Positions 1 through 6,933 of a stretch of 64,000 bases of DNA are shown one piece after another. The translations under genes and the position numbers were made by a program. The notes below the pieces were generated by a model. It worked only from the letters and a program-made list of their open reading frames with translations. It did no database searches and was not told the origin of the DNA. This DNA comes from Oscillospiraceae bacterium (lineage in GTDB: Bacteria > Bacillota > Clostridia > Oscillospirales > Oscillospiraceae): NCBI GenBank assembly GCA_017516005.1, contig JAFWDU010000002.1:1-64000 (forward strand). The letters are read 5' to 3'. Numbering within the stretch: the stretch's first letter is position 1; each line of letters starts with the position of its first letter.

Positions 1-213
1 AAATGAAGGGTAAAAACAAGATTTCGTCAGTAGTTAATGAGTGAGGGAACTGAGGATGTCTAAGTTCGAAAACTAAGTAAATACAAGGGTTTCGGGCAAC
101 AAGGCGGGAGAGTACGGTCTCAAGGCCGCCCGCCGCGCTCCGCAGTTCAGCAAGCGCTGATTTCAAGTCAAGAACACCAAAAACCCTGGAATCTCAACGG
201 TTCCGGGGTTTTT
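1..213 (+). repeat. Element copy E1 (possible structured RNA or decayed short gene) with terminator
   Basis: Positions 1-160 align without gaps to 2783-2942 at about 70% identity. Both copies end in TGA followed by a rho-independent terminator. The best conserved block (97-160) contains GAGTACGG and CTCAAGG. GAACTG near 47 and CAGTTC near 147 could pair in both copies, which favours a structured RNA. In the other direction, many differences fall at third codon positions of a frame reading GNKxxEYGLK...PQFSKR, including an AGC/TCG serine swap. That frame has an in-frame TAA here and no start codon. I do not recognise the family; the raiA-type noncoding RNA is one thing to test. The left boundary may lie outside the window. 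Confidence 0.5.
179..213 (+). terminator. Rho-independent terminator of element E1
   Basis: Arms 179-191 and 201-213 pair as AAAAACCCTGGAA with TTCCGGGGTTTTT, with one U-G wobble and a nine-base loop. The stem runs into a T tract. Confidence 0.8.
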
Positions 214-232
214 CCATTCATATCTTCTGCTG

Positions 233-261
233 TTGACAAAAGTGCGGGGACAGCATATAAT
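233..261 (+). promoter_or_regulatory. Sigma-70 type promoter of the TetR operon
   Basis: TTGACA at 233-238 and TATAAT at 256-261 are separated by 17 bases. Both hexamers match consensus perfectly. It lies directly after terminator 179-213, so the operon is transcribed independently of E1. Confidence 0.88.
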
Positions 262-268
262 AATAGCT

Positions 269-292
269 GTTACATAACGATAATTATATAAC
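269..292 (+). promoter_or_regulatory. Inverted repeat, candidate TetR operator
   Basis: GTTACATAA (269-277) and TTATATAAC (284-292) form 9-bp arms with one mismatch around a 6-bp spacer. The site sits between the -10 box and the ribosome binding site AAAGGAGG (293-300), a position where a bound repressor would block transcription. Binding by the adjacent regulator is inferred. Confidence 0.5.
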
Positions 293-307
293 AAAGGAGG
301 ATCGCGC

Positions 308-872
308 ATGCCGCCAAAAACAAGAGTCACTGCGGAGATGATCCTTGATGCTGCTGTGGAAGTAGCCCGTCAAAGCGGTTTTGAGAATATCAATGCCCGG
401 ACGGTTTCCGGACAGCTGCACTGCTCCACTCAGCCGGTGATGTATCATTTCTCGACGATCGACAGCCTGAAGAAAGCCGCCTACAGGCAGGTTGATCACC
501 TGCATTCGGAATACATGATGAACACGCTTCCCGGACAGGATCCAATCCTTGGGATCGGCCTGAACTATATCCGCTTTGCCGTGGAGGAGCCGCAGCTGTT
601 CCGCTTCCTGTTTCAATCCGGATATGCGGAGGAGAACAATTTTCTGGAAAGGGGATTCCGAAGAGCTGATCCCGGTGCTGACGGCGATGCAGGAAGGTGC
701 CGGCCTGACCATGCAGAAGACCAGAAATGTATTCATCACTGTCGCGCTATTTGCCCACGGATATGCAAGCATCATCGCCAACAATCATTTGGAATTCGAC
801 GAAAAGCTGATTGCGCAACACCTTGAACGGACGTGGAACGGCGCAGTGTTCGCAGCGGCACAGGAGGAATAA
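308..872 (+). pseudogene. TetR/AcrR-family regulator, frameshifted
   Basis: The start ATG follows AAAGGAGG by seven bases. The first ~115 residues read as a TetR-type DNA-binding domain (helix-turn-helix about residues 8-50, with MYHFSTIDSLKKAAY) and the start of the ligand-binding domain. In the GGGG run near 651-655 the frame breaks. Skipping one base restores a second frame (EELIPVLTAMQEGAG...) that runs to TAA at 870-872 and completes a normal-length protein of about 187 residues. Either the gene is inactivated by a 1-bp insertion or this is an assembly or sequencing error. It is first in an operon with two flavodoxin-like genes and a CPBP protease, so it is presumably the local repressor. 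Confidence 0.75.
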
Positions 873-873
873 G

Positions 874-1362
874 ATGAAGGTCATCCTTTACGACCTGGGT
901 CCGGAGTACGAAGACCTGATCAAAGAAAAATGCGGCCGCGCGGTCGCGGCGGACGGGAAATATGCGCCCTGCCAGGGCTGCTTCGGCTGCTGGACCAAAC
1001 ATCCGGCGGAGTGCTTCATGAAGGACAAACTGCAGCAGATCTGCCGCGTGATCGGCCAGGCGGACGAACTCGTGATCGTCACGAAGAATCTCTATGGCGC
1101 GTACAGCGCCGCGGTCAAGAACGTTCTGGACCGTTCCATCGGGACCTCCACGCCCTTCAGCACCTACCGCGGCCGGCAGATGCACCATACGCTCCGTTAC
1201 GGAAAACACGATCTCTGGAAAGTGGTCGTTTACGGAGAAGTGAGCGAGGCGGAGAAGGCCGCGTTCCGCTGTATGGCTGAGCGGAACGCGGTTAACGACG
1301 GCTATGCGCGGTCCGAAGTCATTTTCCTGAAAGATCTTGCGGAACTGGAGGCGGCGTTATGA
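874..1362 (+). CDS. Flavodoxin-like protein with compact cysteine motif (iron-sulfur flavoprotein-like)
   Basis: The protein has 162 residues. The start is ATG at 874, one base after the regulator's stop, with AGGAGGAA upstream; a longer upstream reading frame is not needed. It contains a C-X2-C-X2-C-X7-C cluster at about residues 31-47 (core CQGCFGCWTK). This spacing is the compact cysteine motif known from iron-sulfur flavoproteins of the NADPH-dependent FMN reductase superfamily. A following segment, TKNLYGAYSAAVKNVLDRS, fits the flavin-binding loop of that fold. A redox role with FMN and possibly a 4Fe-4S cluster is inferred from family knowledge; substrate unknown. Its stop overlaps the next start (ATGA), indicating translational coupling. 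Confidence 0.7.
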   Translation: MKVILYDLGPEYEDLIKEKCGRAVAADGKYAPCQGCFGCWTKHPAECFMKDKLQQICRVIGQADELVIVTKNLYGAYSAAVKNVLDRSIGTSTPFSTYRGRQMHHTLRYGKHDLWKVVVYGEVSEAEKAAFRCMAERNAVNDGYARSEVIFLKDLAELEAAL

Positions 1363-2093
1363 AGACGGTACTCATCAACTGCAGTCCCAAAAAACGCTTC
1401 TGCGCTTCCGCATATTTCCTCTTTCTGCAGCGTCTCTTCGTCTGCGAGGAAAAAGTGAATGAAAAGCTGCGTACGCCCGCCGACTGCGCCCGCATTCTGG
1501 AGCAGCTCCGGGATGCGCAGGCGGTGGTATTCGGATTGCCGCTCTATGTGGATGGCGTTCCGTCCCACGTACTGCGCTTTCTGGAGGAGATGGAGGTCTT
1601 CTGCCGCGAGAACGGCTTGAAATTCCGCGTTTACTGCGTCGCCAACAACGGCTTTATCGAAGGAAAGCAGAACGAACCGCTGATGCAGGTCTTTGAAAAC
1701 TTCTGTGTGCGGGCAGGCCTTGCCTGGGGCGGCGGCGTGGGGATCGGCGGCGGCGTCATGCTGAACGTGACCCGGATCCTCTTTTTCGTGGAGATCGCGC
1801 TGCTGGCGCTCAATACCGTGCTGAGTGCGGTAAGTACCGGAAATTTCTTCCCGAAGGAAGCCTGGCTCAGTTTCGCCGAGAGTACAGCGTTGTTGCTGTA
1901 TTTTAACCTGGGCGTACTGTTTTACCTCTTTGGCATGGGCAGAGCAATAGGGAAGGGAACGGCTTTCGGCAAGAAATACACCCGTATCCTGATCCCTTCT
2001 TTTGTTTTCATCCTGTTTGCCGATATTTTTTTCACCATCATTTCTCTGCTGCAGGGCGGCATCTTCCGCGGATGGCTGGCAAAGAAAGAATAA
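1359..2093 (+). CDS. Flavodoxin-like domain fused to a three-helix membrane domain
   Basis: The protein has 244 residues and starts in the ATGA overlap with the previous gene. Residues 1-130 resemble NAD(P)H-dependent FMN reductases: VLINCSPKK at the N-terminus fits a phosphate-binding loop and FGLPLYVDGVPSHVL fits the flavin loop. Residues from about 135 to 240 hold three hydrophobic stretches (starting near ILFFVEIALLALN, ALLLYFNLGVLFYLF and ILIPSFVFILFADIFF), typical of membrane helices. A flavodoxin fold fused to a membrane anchor is not a textbook architecture. The fold could pass electrons to or from a membrane partner, but this is inference. It shares its operon with the cysteine-rich flavoprotein upstream and the CPBP protease downstream. 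Confidence 0.6.
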   Translation: MKTVLINCSPKKRFCASAYFLFLQRLFVCEEKVNEKLRTPADCARILEQLRDAQAVVFGLPLYVDGVPSHVLRFLEEMEVFCRENGLKFRVYCVANNGFIEGKQNEPLMQVFENFCVRAGLAWGGGVGIGGGVMLNVTRILFFVEIALLALNTVLSAVSTGNFFPKEAWLSFAESTALLLYFNLGVLFYLFGMGRAIGKGTAFGKKYTRILIPSFVFILFADIFFTIISLLQGGIFRGWLAKKE

Positions 2094-2105
2094 GGAGCCA
2101 TATCT

Positions 2106-2777
2106 ATGTTTGATTCCATAAAAAATGACAAGGTCAAGATCATTACACTCATCGGCATGGCTGTCATGCTCATCGCGGTCGCGGTCAAAGCCGCGACATC
2201 CTCCGTTATTGCCGCCGCAGTGATCCACATCGCGGGACTGGCAGGTTTCTTCATCATCGAGGGCATTGAGAAAACGCCCGATGCCGAATCCGGGCTCAGC
2301 TTCAAACGTTTCTTTTCGGATATAAAGAAACCGTGGGTCATCCCTCTGATCCTTTTCATGCTCGTATTGTCCCCCGCAGAAATCCTTCTGAGCAAGGCGG
2401 TGTTCGGCAGCGCCTATATAGACCATGTGCTGGGACGGGTAAATGTGCCCGGTCTTGATCAGCTTCTCCTGCTGCTGTTCAATCAGATCGTTTCTGTTCT
2501 CGGAGAAGAGATCGAATTCCGCGCGTTTTTTGTGGGAAAGGGCATGAAGCGCTTTTCGTTCTGGCCGGTGGCTATTGTCGGGGCTGTAATCTTTGCCGCA
2601 GCGCACTATGCCGCAGGCCCTGCCGGGATCGTTGCGTGGGACCTTGCCGGAATCTTTATCGACGCGATCCTTTTCGCGATCCTGTATCGCAGGACCGGCA
2701 ACTGCCTGATCAGCTTCATTCCGCATTTCCTCAACAATATGATTGGATTTTTCCTTGTGCCGATTCTGTTCGGGTAA
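2106..2777 (+). CDS. CPBP (Abi) family intramembrane metalloprotease
   Basis: This is a 223-residue hydrophobic protein with about six membrane segments. It carries the CPBP motifs: EExxxR (Glu134-Glu135, Arg139 in GEEIEFRA), a histidine in FAAAHY (His167) and a histidine plus Asn in PHFLNN (His207). Members of this family are Rce1-like intramembrane proteases, often linked to bacteriocin immunity or regulated proteolysis; the substrate here is unknown. Start ATG at 2106 follows AAGGAG by a short spacer and lies 12 bp after the preceding stop, so it is the last gene of the TetR operon. No terminator separates it from element E2, which starts five bases after the stop. Confidence 0.8.
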   Translation: MFDSIKNDKVKIITLIGMAVMLIAVAVKAATSSVIAAAVIHIAGLAGFFIIEGIEKTPDAESGLSFKRFFSDIKKPWVIPLILFMLVLSPAEILLSKAVFGSAYIDHVLGRVNVPGLDQLLLLLFNQIVSVLGEEIEFRAFFVGKGMKRFSFWPVAIVGAVIFAAAHYAAGPAGIVAWDLAGIFIDAILFAILYRRTGNCLISFIPHFLNNMIGFFLVPILFG

Positions 2778-2782
2778 AAAAG

Positions 2783-2997
2783 GCATGAAGAGTAAAAGCC
2801 GGTTTCAGACAGTAGTTAATTACTGAGGGAACTGATCGGGAGGACACCGAAAAAGCAGGTAAACACCTTGGCTTCCGGCAACAAGTCGCGCGAGTACGGC
2901 CTCAAGGTTGCACGTCGTGCCCCGCAGTTCTCGAAGCGCTGATTGCAGCTTCAAACAGTCAAAATGCTCCGGAACCATTGGTTTCCGGGGCATTTTT
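2783..2997 (+). repeat. Element copy E2 (possible structured RNA or decayed short gene) with terminator
   Basis: This is the second copy of the element at 1-213, at a constant offset of 2782 bases through position 2942 with no indels. Here the candidate reading frame is open from 2822 to the TGA at 2940-2942 (40 codons), ending ...EYGLKxARRAPQFSKR, but it has no ATG or GTG start. A 13-codon ATG frame (2785-2826) precedes it and has a counterpart in E1 (3-44). It starts straight after the CPBP gene and ends in its own terminator, just before the MerR promoter. Not identified. Confidence 0.5.
2961..2997 (+). terminator. Rho-independent terminator of element E2
   Basis: AAAATGCTCCGGAA (2961-2974) pairs with TTCCGGGGCATTTT (2983-2996) with one U-G wobble, ending in a T run. 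The design matches the terminator of E1. Confidence 0.8.
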
Positions 2998-3062
2998 ATG
3001 CCTGGATCTTAGAGAAACTGATACTATCAGCCAAAAATGAAAAAATCCCCCTGCGCAAGGTA

Positions 3063-3093
3063 TTGCTTGTTACGCAGCGTTATATTGTAGAAT
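3063..3093 (+). promoter_or_regulatory. Promoter with 19-bp spacer, candidate MerR-controlled promoter
   Basis: TTGCTT (3063-3068) and TAGAAT (3088-3093) are separated by 19 bases. A long spacer is the hallmark of promoters that MerR-type regulators activate by DNA distortion. The spacer contains an imperfect dyad, TTACGC-A-GCGTTA. Autoregulation by the MerR gene that follows is inferred. Confidence 0.5.
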
Positions 3094-3118
3094 AGATGAC
3101 GAAAGGAGGCAAAACGCT

Positions 3119-3844
3119 ATGCCAAAATATACGACGGGAGAGCTTGCAAAGCTTTGCGGCGTCACTGTCCGAACAGTTCAGTATTATGATACCCGCGGCA
3201 TCCTGATCCCCAGTGAGCTTTCCGAAGGTGGGAGACGGCTCTATTCGGAAGACGATCTGAAGCGCATGAAGATCATCTGCTTTCTGCGTGAATTAGATCT
3301 TCCGATCGACGCGATTTCTCAGATCCTGAAAGAAGAACATCCAGAGAAAGTAATCTCATTGCTGATCGAACAGCAGGAAAAATCTCTTTCAGATGATATC
3401 TCCAAGAAACAGGAAAAGCTGGAAAAGCTCCGCGAACTGAAAAACGGACTGAGTAGCAAAGCAGAATTTTCACTTGAAACCATCAGTGACATAGCGGTAA
3501 TCATGGAAGGCAAGAAAAAACTGAAACACATGCGCTGGATGATGATTCTGACCGGAACCCCGGTCACGGCGCTGCAATGGTTTTCCATCATTTTCTGGAG
3601 CGTCAGGGGCATCTGGTGGCCGTTCGTTGTCTGGGTGGTGACGGCTGCTGTCTGGGGCACACTGATCAGCCGGTACTACTTCAATCATGTGAAATACATC
3701 TGCCCGGAATGCCACGATATATTCAAACCTACACTGAAGGATGCGTTCTTTGCGAATCATACCCCGACAGCCCGCAAGCTGACCTGCACTTCCTGCGGTC
3801 ACAATGGTTTCTGCGTGGAGATCTGGGGAGGAAACGATAAATGA
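3119..3844 (+). CDS. MerR-family regulator with membrane helices and C-terminal zinc ribbon
   Basis: The protein has 241 residues; start ATG follows GAAAGGAGG. Residues 4-70 are a MerR winged-helix domain (TTGELAKLCGVTVRTVQYYD, then the GGRRLYSEDDL wing). Residues 75-115 are a charged coiled-coil-like helix as in MerR dimers. Two hydrophobic stretches at about 138-160 and 164-184 look like membrane helices, and the tail has two CxxC pairs (Cys195/198 and Cys223/226), a zinc-ribbon pattern. A MerR protein tethered to the membrane is unusual; it could sense a membrane or envelope signal. The gene overlaps the next one by ATGA, so the two products are probably made together. Confidence 0.8.
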   Translation: MPKYTTGELAKLCGVTVRTVQYYDTRGILIPSELSEGGRRLYSEDDLKRMKIICFLRELDLPIDAISQILKEEHPEKVISLLIEQQEKSLSDDISKKQEKLEKLRELKNGLSSKAEFSLETISDIAVIMEGKKKLKHMRWMMILTGTPVTALQWFSIIFWSVRGIWWPFVVWVVTAAVWGTLISRYYFNHVKYICPECHDIFKPTLKDAFFANHTPTARKLTCTSCGHNGFCVEIWGGNDK

Positions 3845-4680
3845 GCGCATTTGAAAATATCGTCATCGGCAAAAGCAGCATCCCGTCGCTGATCATTACG
3901 GTCATTCTGATGATCGCGATTCCCGTAATCTCTTTCCTTTACTGGCGCAAAAGGCATAAACAGCAGACAAGAATGAGCTGGCTCATTGCCGGCGCTGTCG
4001 GATTTCTTGTTTCCGCCCGTGTGCTTGAACTGGGCATTCATTACTTCTGCATCATTGCGGATAATCCCGTTTCCCGGTTCATTAACGGAAACACAGCAGC
4101 CTTTGTCCTTTACGGGATCACCATGGCCGGCGTTTTTGAGGAGTGCGGAAAACATATCATTCTGAAATATATTCTGAAGAAAAACCGTACCCGGGAAAAT
4201 GCGGTTCTGTACGGGATCGGCCACGGCGGAATAGAGATATTGGCAGTCATTCTGCCTCCGATGATCACCTATCTTGCTGTTGCTGTACTGTTTTCCCGGG
4301 GAGATACTGAAAACGCGCTCAGGACGCTGAATATCACCGAAGAAACAGCTGCAGCAGCGCTTCCGTCTGTTCAGGCGGCTGCTGCATTTCACTACGGGGC
4401 GATGGCTATGAACGTCATCGAGCGTTTGTTTGCGCTGCTGCTCCACATCGGGCTTACTGTCACCGTATATTATGGTGTCGTAAAAGTAAGAAAAGCCTGT
4501 CTGCCGATGGCGATCCTGCTGCATATGCTGATGGATACGTTCCCGGCGCTGTATCAGAGAGGTCTTGTGCCGCTGTGGAATGTTGAGGTATGGGCGTCTG
4601 TGTGGACTGTCGTAGTCGTGTTCATTGCTGTGAAGCTTTACAGGAAAATGAAATTGCCATCTCAAACCGAGAACGTATAA
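3841..4680 (+). CDS. YhfC-family intramembrane glutamic protease-like protein
   Basis: This 279-residue protein has about seven hydrophobic segments. Conserved-looking motifs are FEECGKH (Glu100, Glu101), GIGHGGIE (His128) and HMLMD near residue 225. They match the pattern of YhfC proteins, a PrsW/CPBP-related family of predicted membrane proteases. Its start lies in the ATGA overlap with the membrane-anchored MerR gene. A working idea is that this protease cleaves or senses together with that regulator; this is inference and the substrate is unknown. The operon ends at the terminator at 4752-4791. Confidence 0.75.
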   Translation: MSAFENIVIGKSSIPSLIITVILMIAIPVISFLYWRKRHKQQTRMSWLIAGAVGFLVSARVLELGIHYFCIIADNPVSRFINGNTAAFVLYGITMAGVFEECGKHIILKYILKKNRTRENAVLYGIGHGGIEILAVILPPMITYLAVAVLFSRGDTENALRTLNITEETAAAALPSVQAAAAFHYGAMAMNVIERLFALLLHIGLTVTVYYGVVKVRKACLPMAILLHMLMDTFPALYQRGLVPLWNVEVWASVWTVVVVFIAVKLYRKMKLPSQTENV

Positions 4681-4751
4681 CAAACCGCAGTCTCAACTTC
4701 CCTTCGAGTCAGGAGAATGGGATAGATTCGGACTTTTAGGTTCTATAATAA

Positions 4752-4791
4752 ATGCTGAGGTCAGGAAAATAACTGACCCCAGCATTTTTTT
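4752..4791. terminator. Bidirectional terminator between convergent operons
   Basis: ATGCTGAGGTCAG (4752-4764) pairs with CTGACCCCAGCAT (4773-4785) with one mismatch or wobble and is followed by seven T. It serves the MerR/YhfC operon on plus and probably the pilus operon on minus. Confidence 0.8.
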
Positions 4792-4852
4792 GGAACCTTT
4801 ATTATGCCCTACTTGACACTAACACCAACAACTATGCTAAGAAAGATTTGTG

Positions 4853-5761
4853 CTATTCTACTTTTCGCTCCCTTGCCACAACTACGAATCGACCATCTTC
4901 TGTGTGATAATTGCATGTTGACAGTACAAGAATTGCATCTCCAAATTCAGCGTCTACTCCAGTATCATATAGTGCGGATTGTTTTACAAGACGAATATAC
5001 TCTTTGAATGTGTCCTCATCAGCCAGATCATAATACTCGTAATAACGAAATGCATTCTGGTATTCCTCATCGAGATAATAGACTTTGCTGAGGAACACCG
5101 CCATCACTTCATATTCGTGGCGTTCATGAAGGGTATCAAACTGAATAACAGGATGCTCTTTTTGATATGCAGCGTTCATATAAGGAAGAAGCTGACCAAA
5201 CATGGTTCCATTCTTCATATTATGACCATAGATCAGGAAATAGTTTTCATTCCCGGACCAGTTTCCGTCAAGAAATGGAACACCGCTGTTGGAATAAGTA
5301 CCGTCAAAAGCAAGATGCAGATAGTGTTCCGGCTCTTCCGGGGTGAAAACAACCGGATAATCAAACGCAGTTCCTTCAATGGATAGCCATCCAAAATAAT
5401 CTGGATTCAATTCATAGATAGGTTGATACTCAGGCAGAAGATCCTCCGTTGTGTTTTCCGGATCTACCAATGGTTCACTTGAGTGATCCTGCACTTCGTG
5501 CTCGATATTTACTGGTTCCTCTTCCCTTTGCATTCCAGATGCATCGATCGTTTCTTTTGGTGATTGGCTATTATTCTCAGATTGCGCATGACGTTTTATT
5601 GCTGCCAATTCCAGGAATGCGTTATTCTCATTTCTTGCCTGGATTAGTTCAGATGCCACCTTGTAACCGGAAAAACAAAAAATCCCAACAAACAGAATTA
5701 GTAGAATTGTAAGGATCGGGCTAATGCGGTGCTTCACACCGGAATGTCTTCCCTGATACAC
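4853..5761 (-). CDS. Class B sortase (second sortase of the pilus locus)
   Basis: A GTG start at 5761 follows AGGAAG at a good distance and gives about 302 residues; a longer frame to 5821 has no clear ribosome site. The N-terminus carries one signal-anchor helix (ILTILLILFVGIFCFSGY), then a charged linker rich in Glu and Asp. The catalytic domain has the sortase histidine in LIYGHNMKNGTMFG, the cysteine in LVLSTCNYHTEDG and the arginine in RFVVVAR. The ~300-residue length and spacing fit class B. It is the last gene of the pilus operon, separated from the upstream pilin by a terminator-like hairpin (5793-5829), so it may be expressed at a lower level. Likely role: pilin polymerisation or wall anchoring. 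Confidence 0.85.
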   Translation of the reverse strand: MYQGRHSGVKHRISPILTILLILFVGIFCFSGYKVASELIQARNENNAFLELAAIKRHAQSENNSQSPKETIDASGMQREEEPVNIEHEVQDHSSEPLVDPENTTEDLLPEYQPIYELNPDYFGWLSIEGTAFDYPVVFTPEEPEHYLHLAFDGTYSNSGVPFLDGNWSGNENYFLIYGHNMKNGTMFGQLLPYMNAAYQKEHPVIQFDTLHERHEYEVMAVFLSKVYYLDEEYQNAFRYYEYYDLADEDTFKEYIRLVKQSALYDTGVDAEFGDAILVLSTCNYHTEDGRFVVVARERKVE

Positions 5762-5792
5762 AACATCAAACTTCCTTTCGTGTGTCAAGTGG

Positions 5793-5829
5793 AAAATGCG
5801 GCGGCAGCAATATGCCACCACCGCATTTT
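5793..5829 (-). terminator. Terminator-like hairpin between pilin and last sortase
   Basis: On the minus strand AAAATGCGGTGG pairs with CCGCCGCATTTT, with one U-G wobble, and the stem ends in TTTT. Partial termination here would lower expression of the last sortase relative to the pilins. Confidence 0.55.
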
Positions 5830-5858
5830 AAGTCATAATTGCCTGATTGCGTCGGTGA

Positions 5859-6920
5859 TTAACCGCGCTGACGCTTTCTTCTGATAACCAGAATGGCGCA
5901 AATTGCTGCTGCACTGATAACAAGCAAAGCAATCCAAAGAATCAGATTCGTGTTATCTCCGGTTTTCGGAGTTGGGGTGACTGGCGGTCTAGGTGGTATA
6001 TCAATGCCACGATAGACATTCGTAAACACCGCTTTATCCACTTCATTACCAGTGGCATCCTGATATTCCACATCCACATAGACCTGATATCCGATAAGAT
6101 AAACCTGAATCGTCATGGTATATATCATCGAATCATAGCTGTAACTGGTATTATCACCGGGGATTTCGCGAATCGTATAAGTATAGGTACTGCCAGCATC
6201 AGATTCATAGAAATACATAGTGCCAAACTCATACTCGCCCGGTCCATATTTCGTCATATAGAGGGCACCTGTGTTTGAATCCACTTTTGCATCAGGATTA
6301 ATCGGCATTGGGGCACTAGGCTGATTTGGAATCATCACAAAAGTAAAAGGATCATTCGCTGGTGCAACACCGTTTCTGGAAGTAACGATCTTCTTCACAG
6401 GAGGATCATACGTGGTTGGAGGAATATAGGGTTTTTTATAAACGTTGTGGAACAAAGCAACGTCAACCTTATTCCCCTTATCATCTTCCAGAACAACAGT
6501 AGACGTGACAACATCATCTTCGTTAAGAATATATACGGTCAGTTTGTATGTCGTCTTGTCATAAGAAACGGCATATGGATCATTGCCGGGTAGTTGTGTA
6601 ATCGTATAGGTATAAACACCCAGTTCGGAGAAATCCAAGCTTAAATCAAATTTGCCGACACCTTTGACAGTTTTTTCATAAACGCCGTCGCTTGATCCTT
6701 CTGGAAGCGGCGCACCTGTACTTTCTGCTTCAACTTTAATTGTGACAGTGTCATTTTGACCAGGTCCTTCAATTGTAACCTGAACAGGAACCTTGACATT
6801 CAACACAGTCTCTGTTGAAGCAGTTTCTCCTGTTTCACCGTCAGCAGCATATACTGATACCGAAAGCAAAGACAACATCAGTAAAACTGCAAGGGTAAGA
6901 CTTACAATTCTTTTATTCAT
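5859..6920 (-). CDS. Spy0128/FctA-type pilin with sortase sorting signal
   Basis: The protein has 353 residues with a signal peptide (residues 1-25, ending SVSVYAAD). Two Spy0128-like beta-sandwich domains follow at about 40-165 and 175-310; each ends in a similar strand (VALFHNVYKK and KAVFTNVYRG). The C-terminus has TPKTGD, a hydrophobic helix and the basic tail RRKRQRG, a standard cell-wall sorting signal of xPxTG type. Spy0128-like domains often form internal isopeptide bonds. The start ATG follows an AGGAGGAG site that overlaps the stop of the upstream sortase gene. It is probably a minor or basal pilin; the order alone does not prove which. Confidence 0.85.
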   Translation of the reverse strand: MNKRIVSLTLAVLLMLSLLSVSVYAADGETGETASTETVLNVKVPVQVTIEGPGQNDTVTIKVEAESTGAPLPEGSSDGVYEKTVKGVGKFDLSLDFSELGVYTYTITQLPGNDPYAVSYDKTTYKLTVYILNEDDVVTSTVVLEDDKGNKVDVALFHNVYKKPYIPPTTYDPPVKKIVTSRNGVAPANDPFTFVMIPNQPSAPMPINPDAKVDSNTGALYMTKYGPGEYEFGTMYFYESDAGSTYTYTIREIPGDNTSYSYDSMIYTMTIQVYLIGYQVYVDVEYQDATGNEVDKAVFTNVYRGIDIPPRPPVTPTPKTGDNTNLILWIALLVISAAAICAILVIRRKRQRG

Positions 6921-6933
6921 ACCAGAACTCCTC

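Noticed and set aside
40-70. Short resemblance of GGGAACTGA...TCTAAGT in E1 to a 23S rRNA segment
   Set aside because: The match is under 20 bases, is absent from the second copy E2, and no surrounding rRNA sequence follows.
1302-2786. A 494-codon minus-strand frame
   Set aside because: It is opposite three well-supported plus-strand genes with overlapping starts and ribosome sites.
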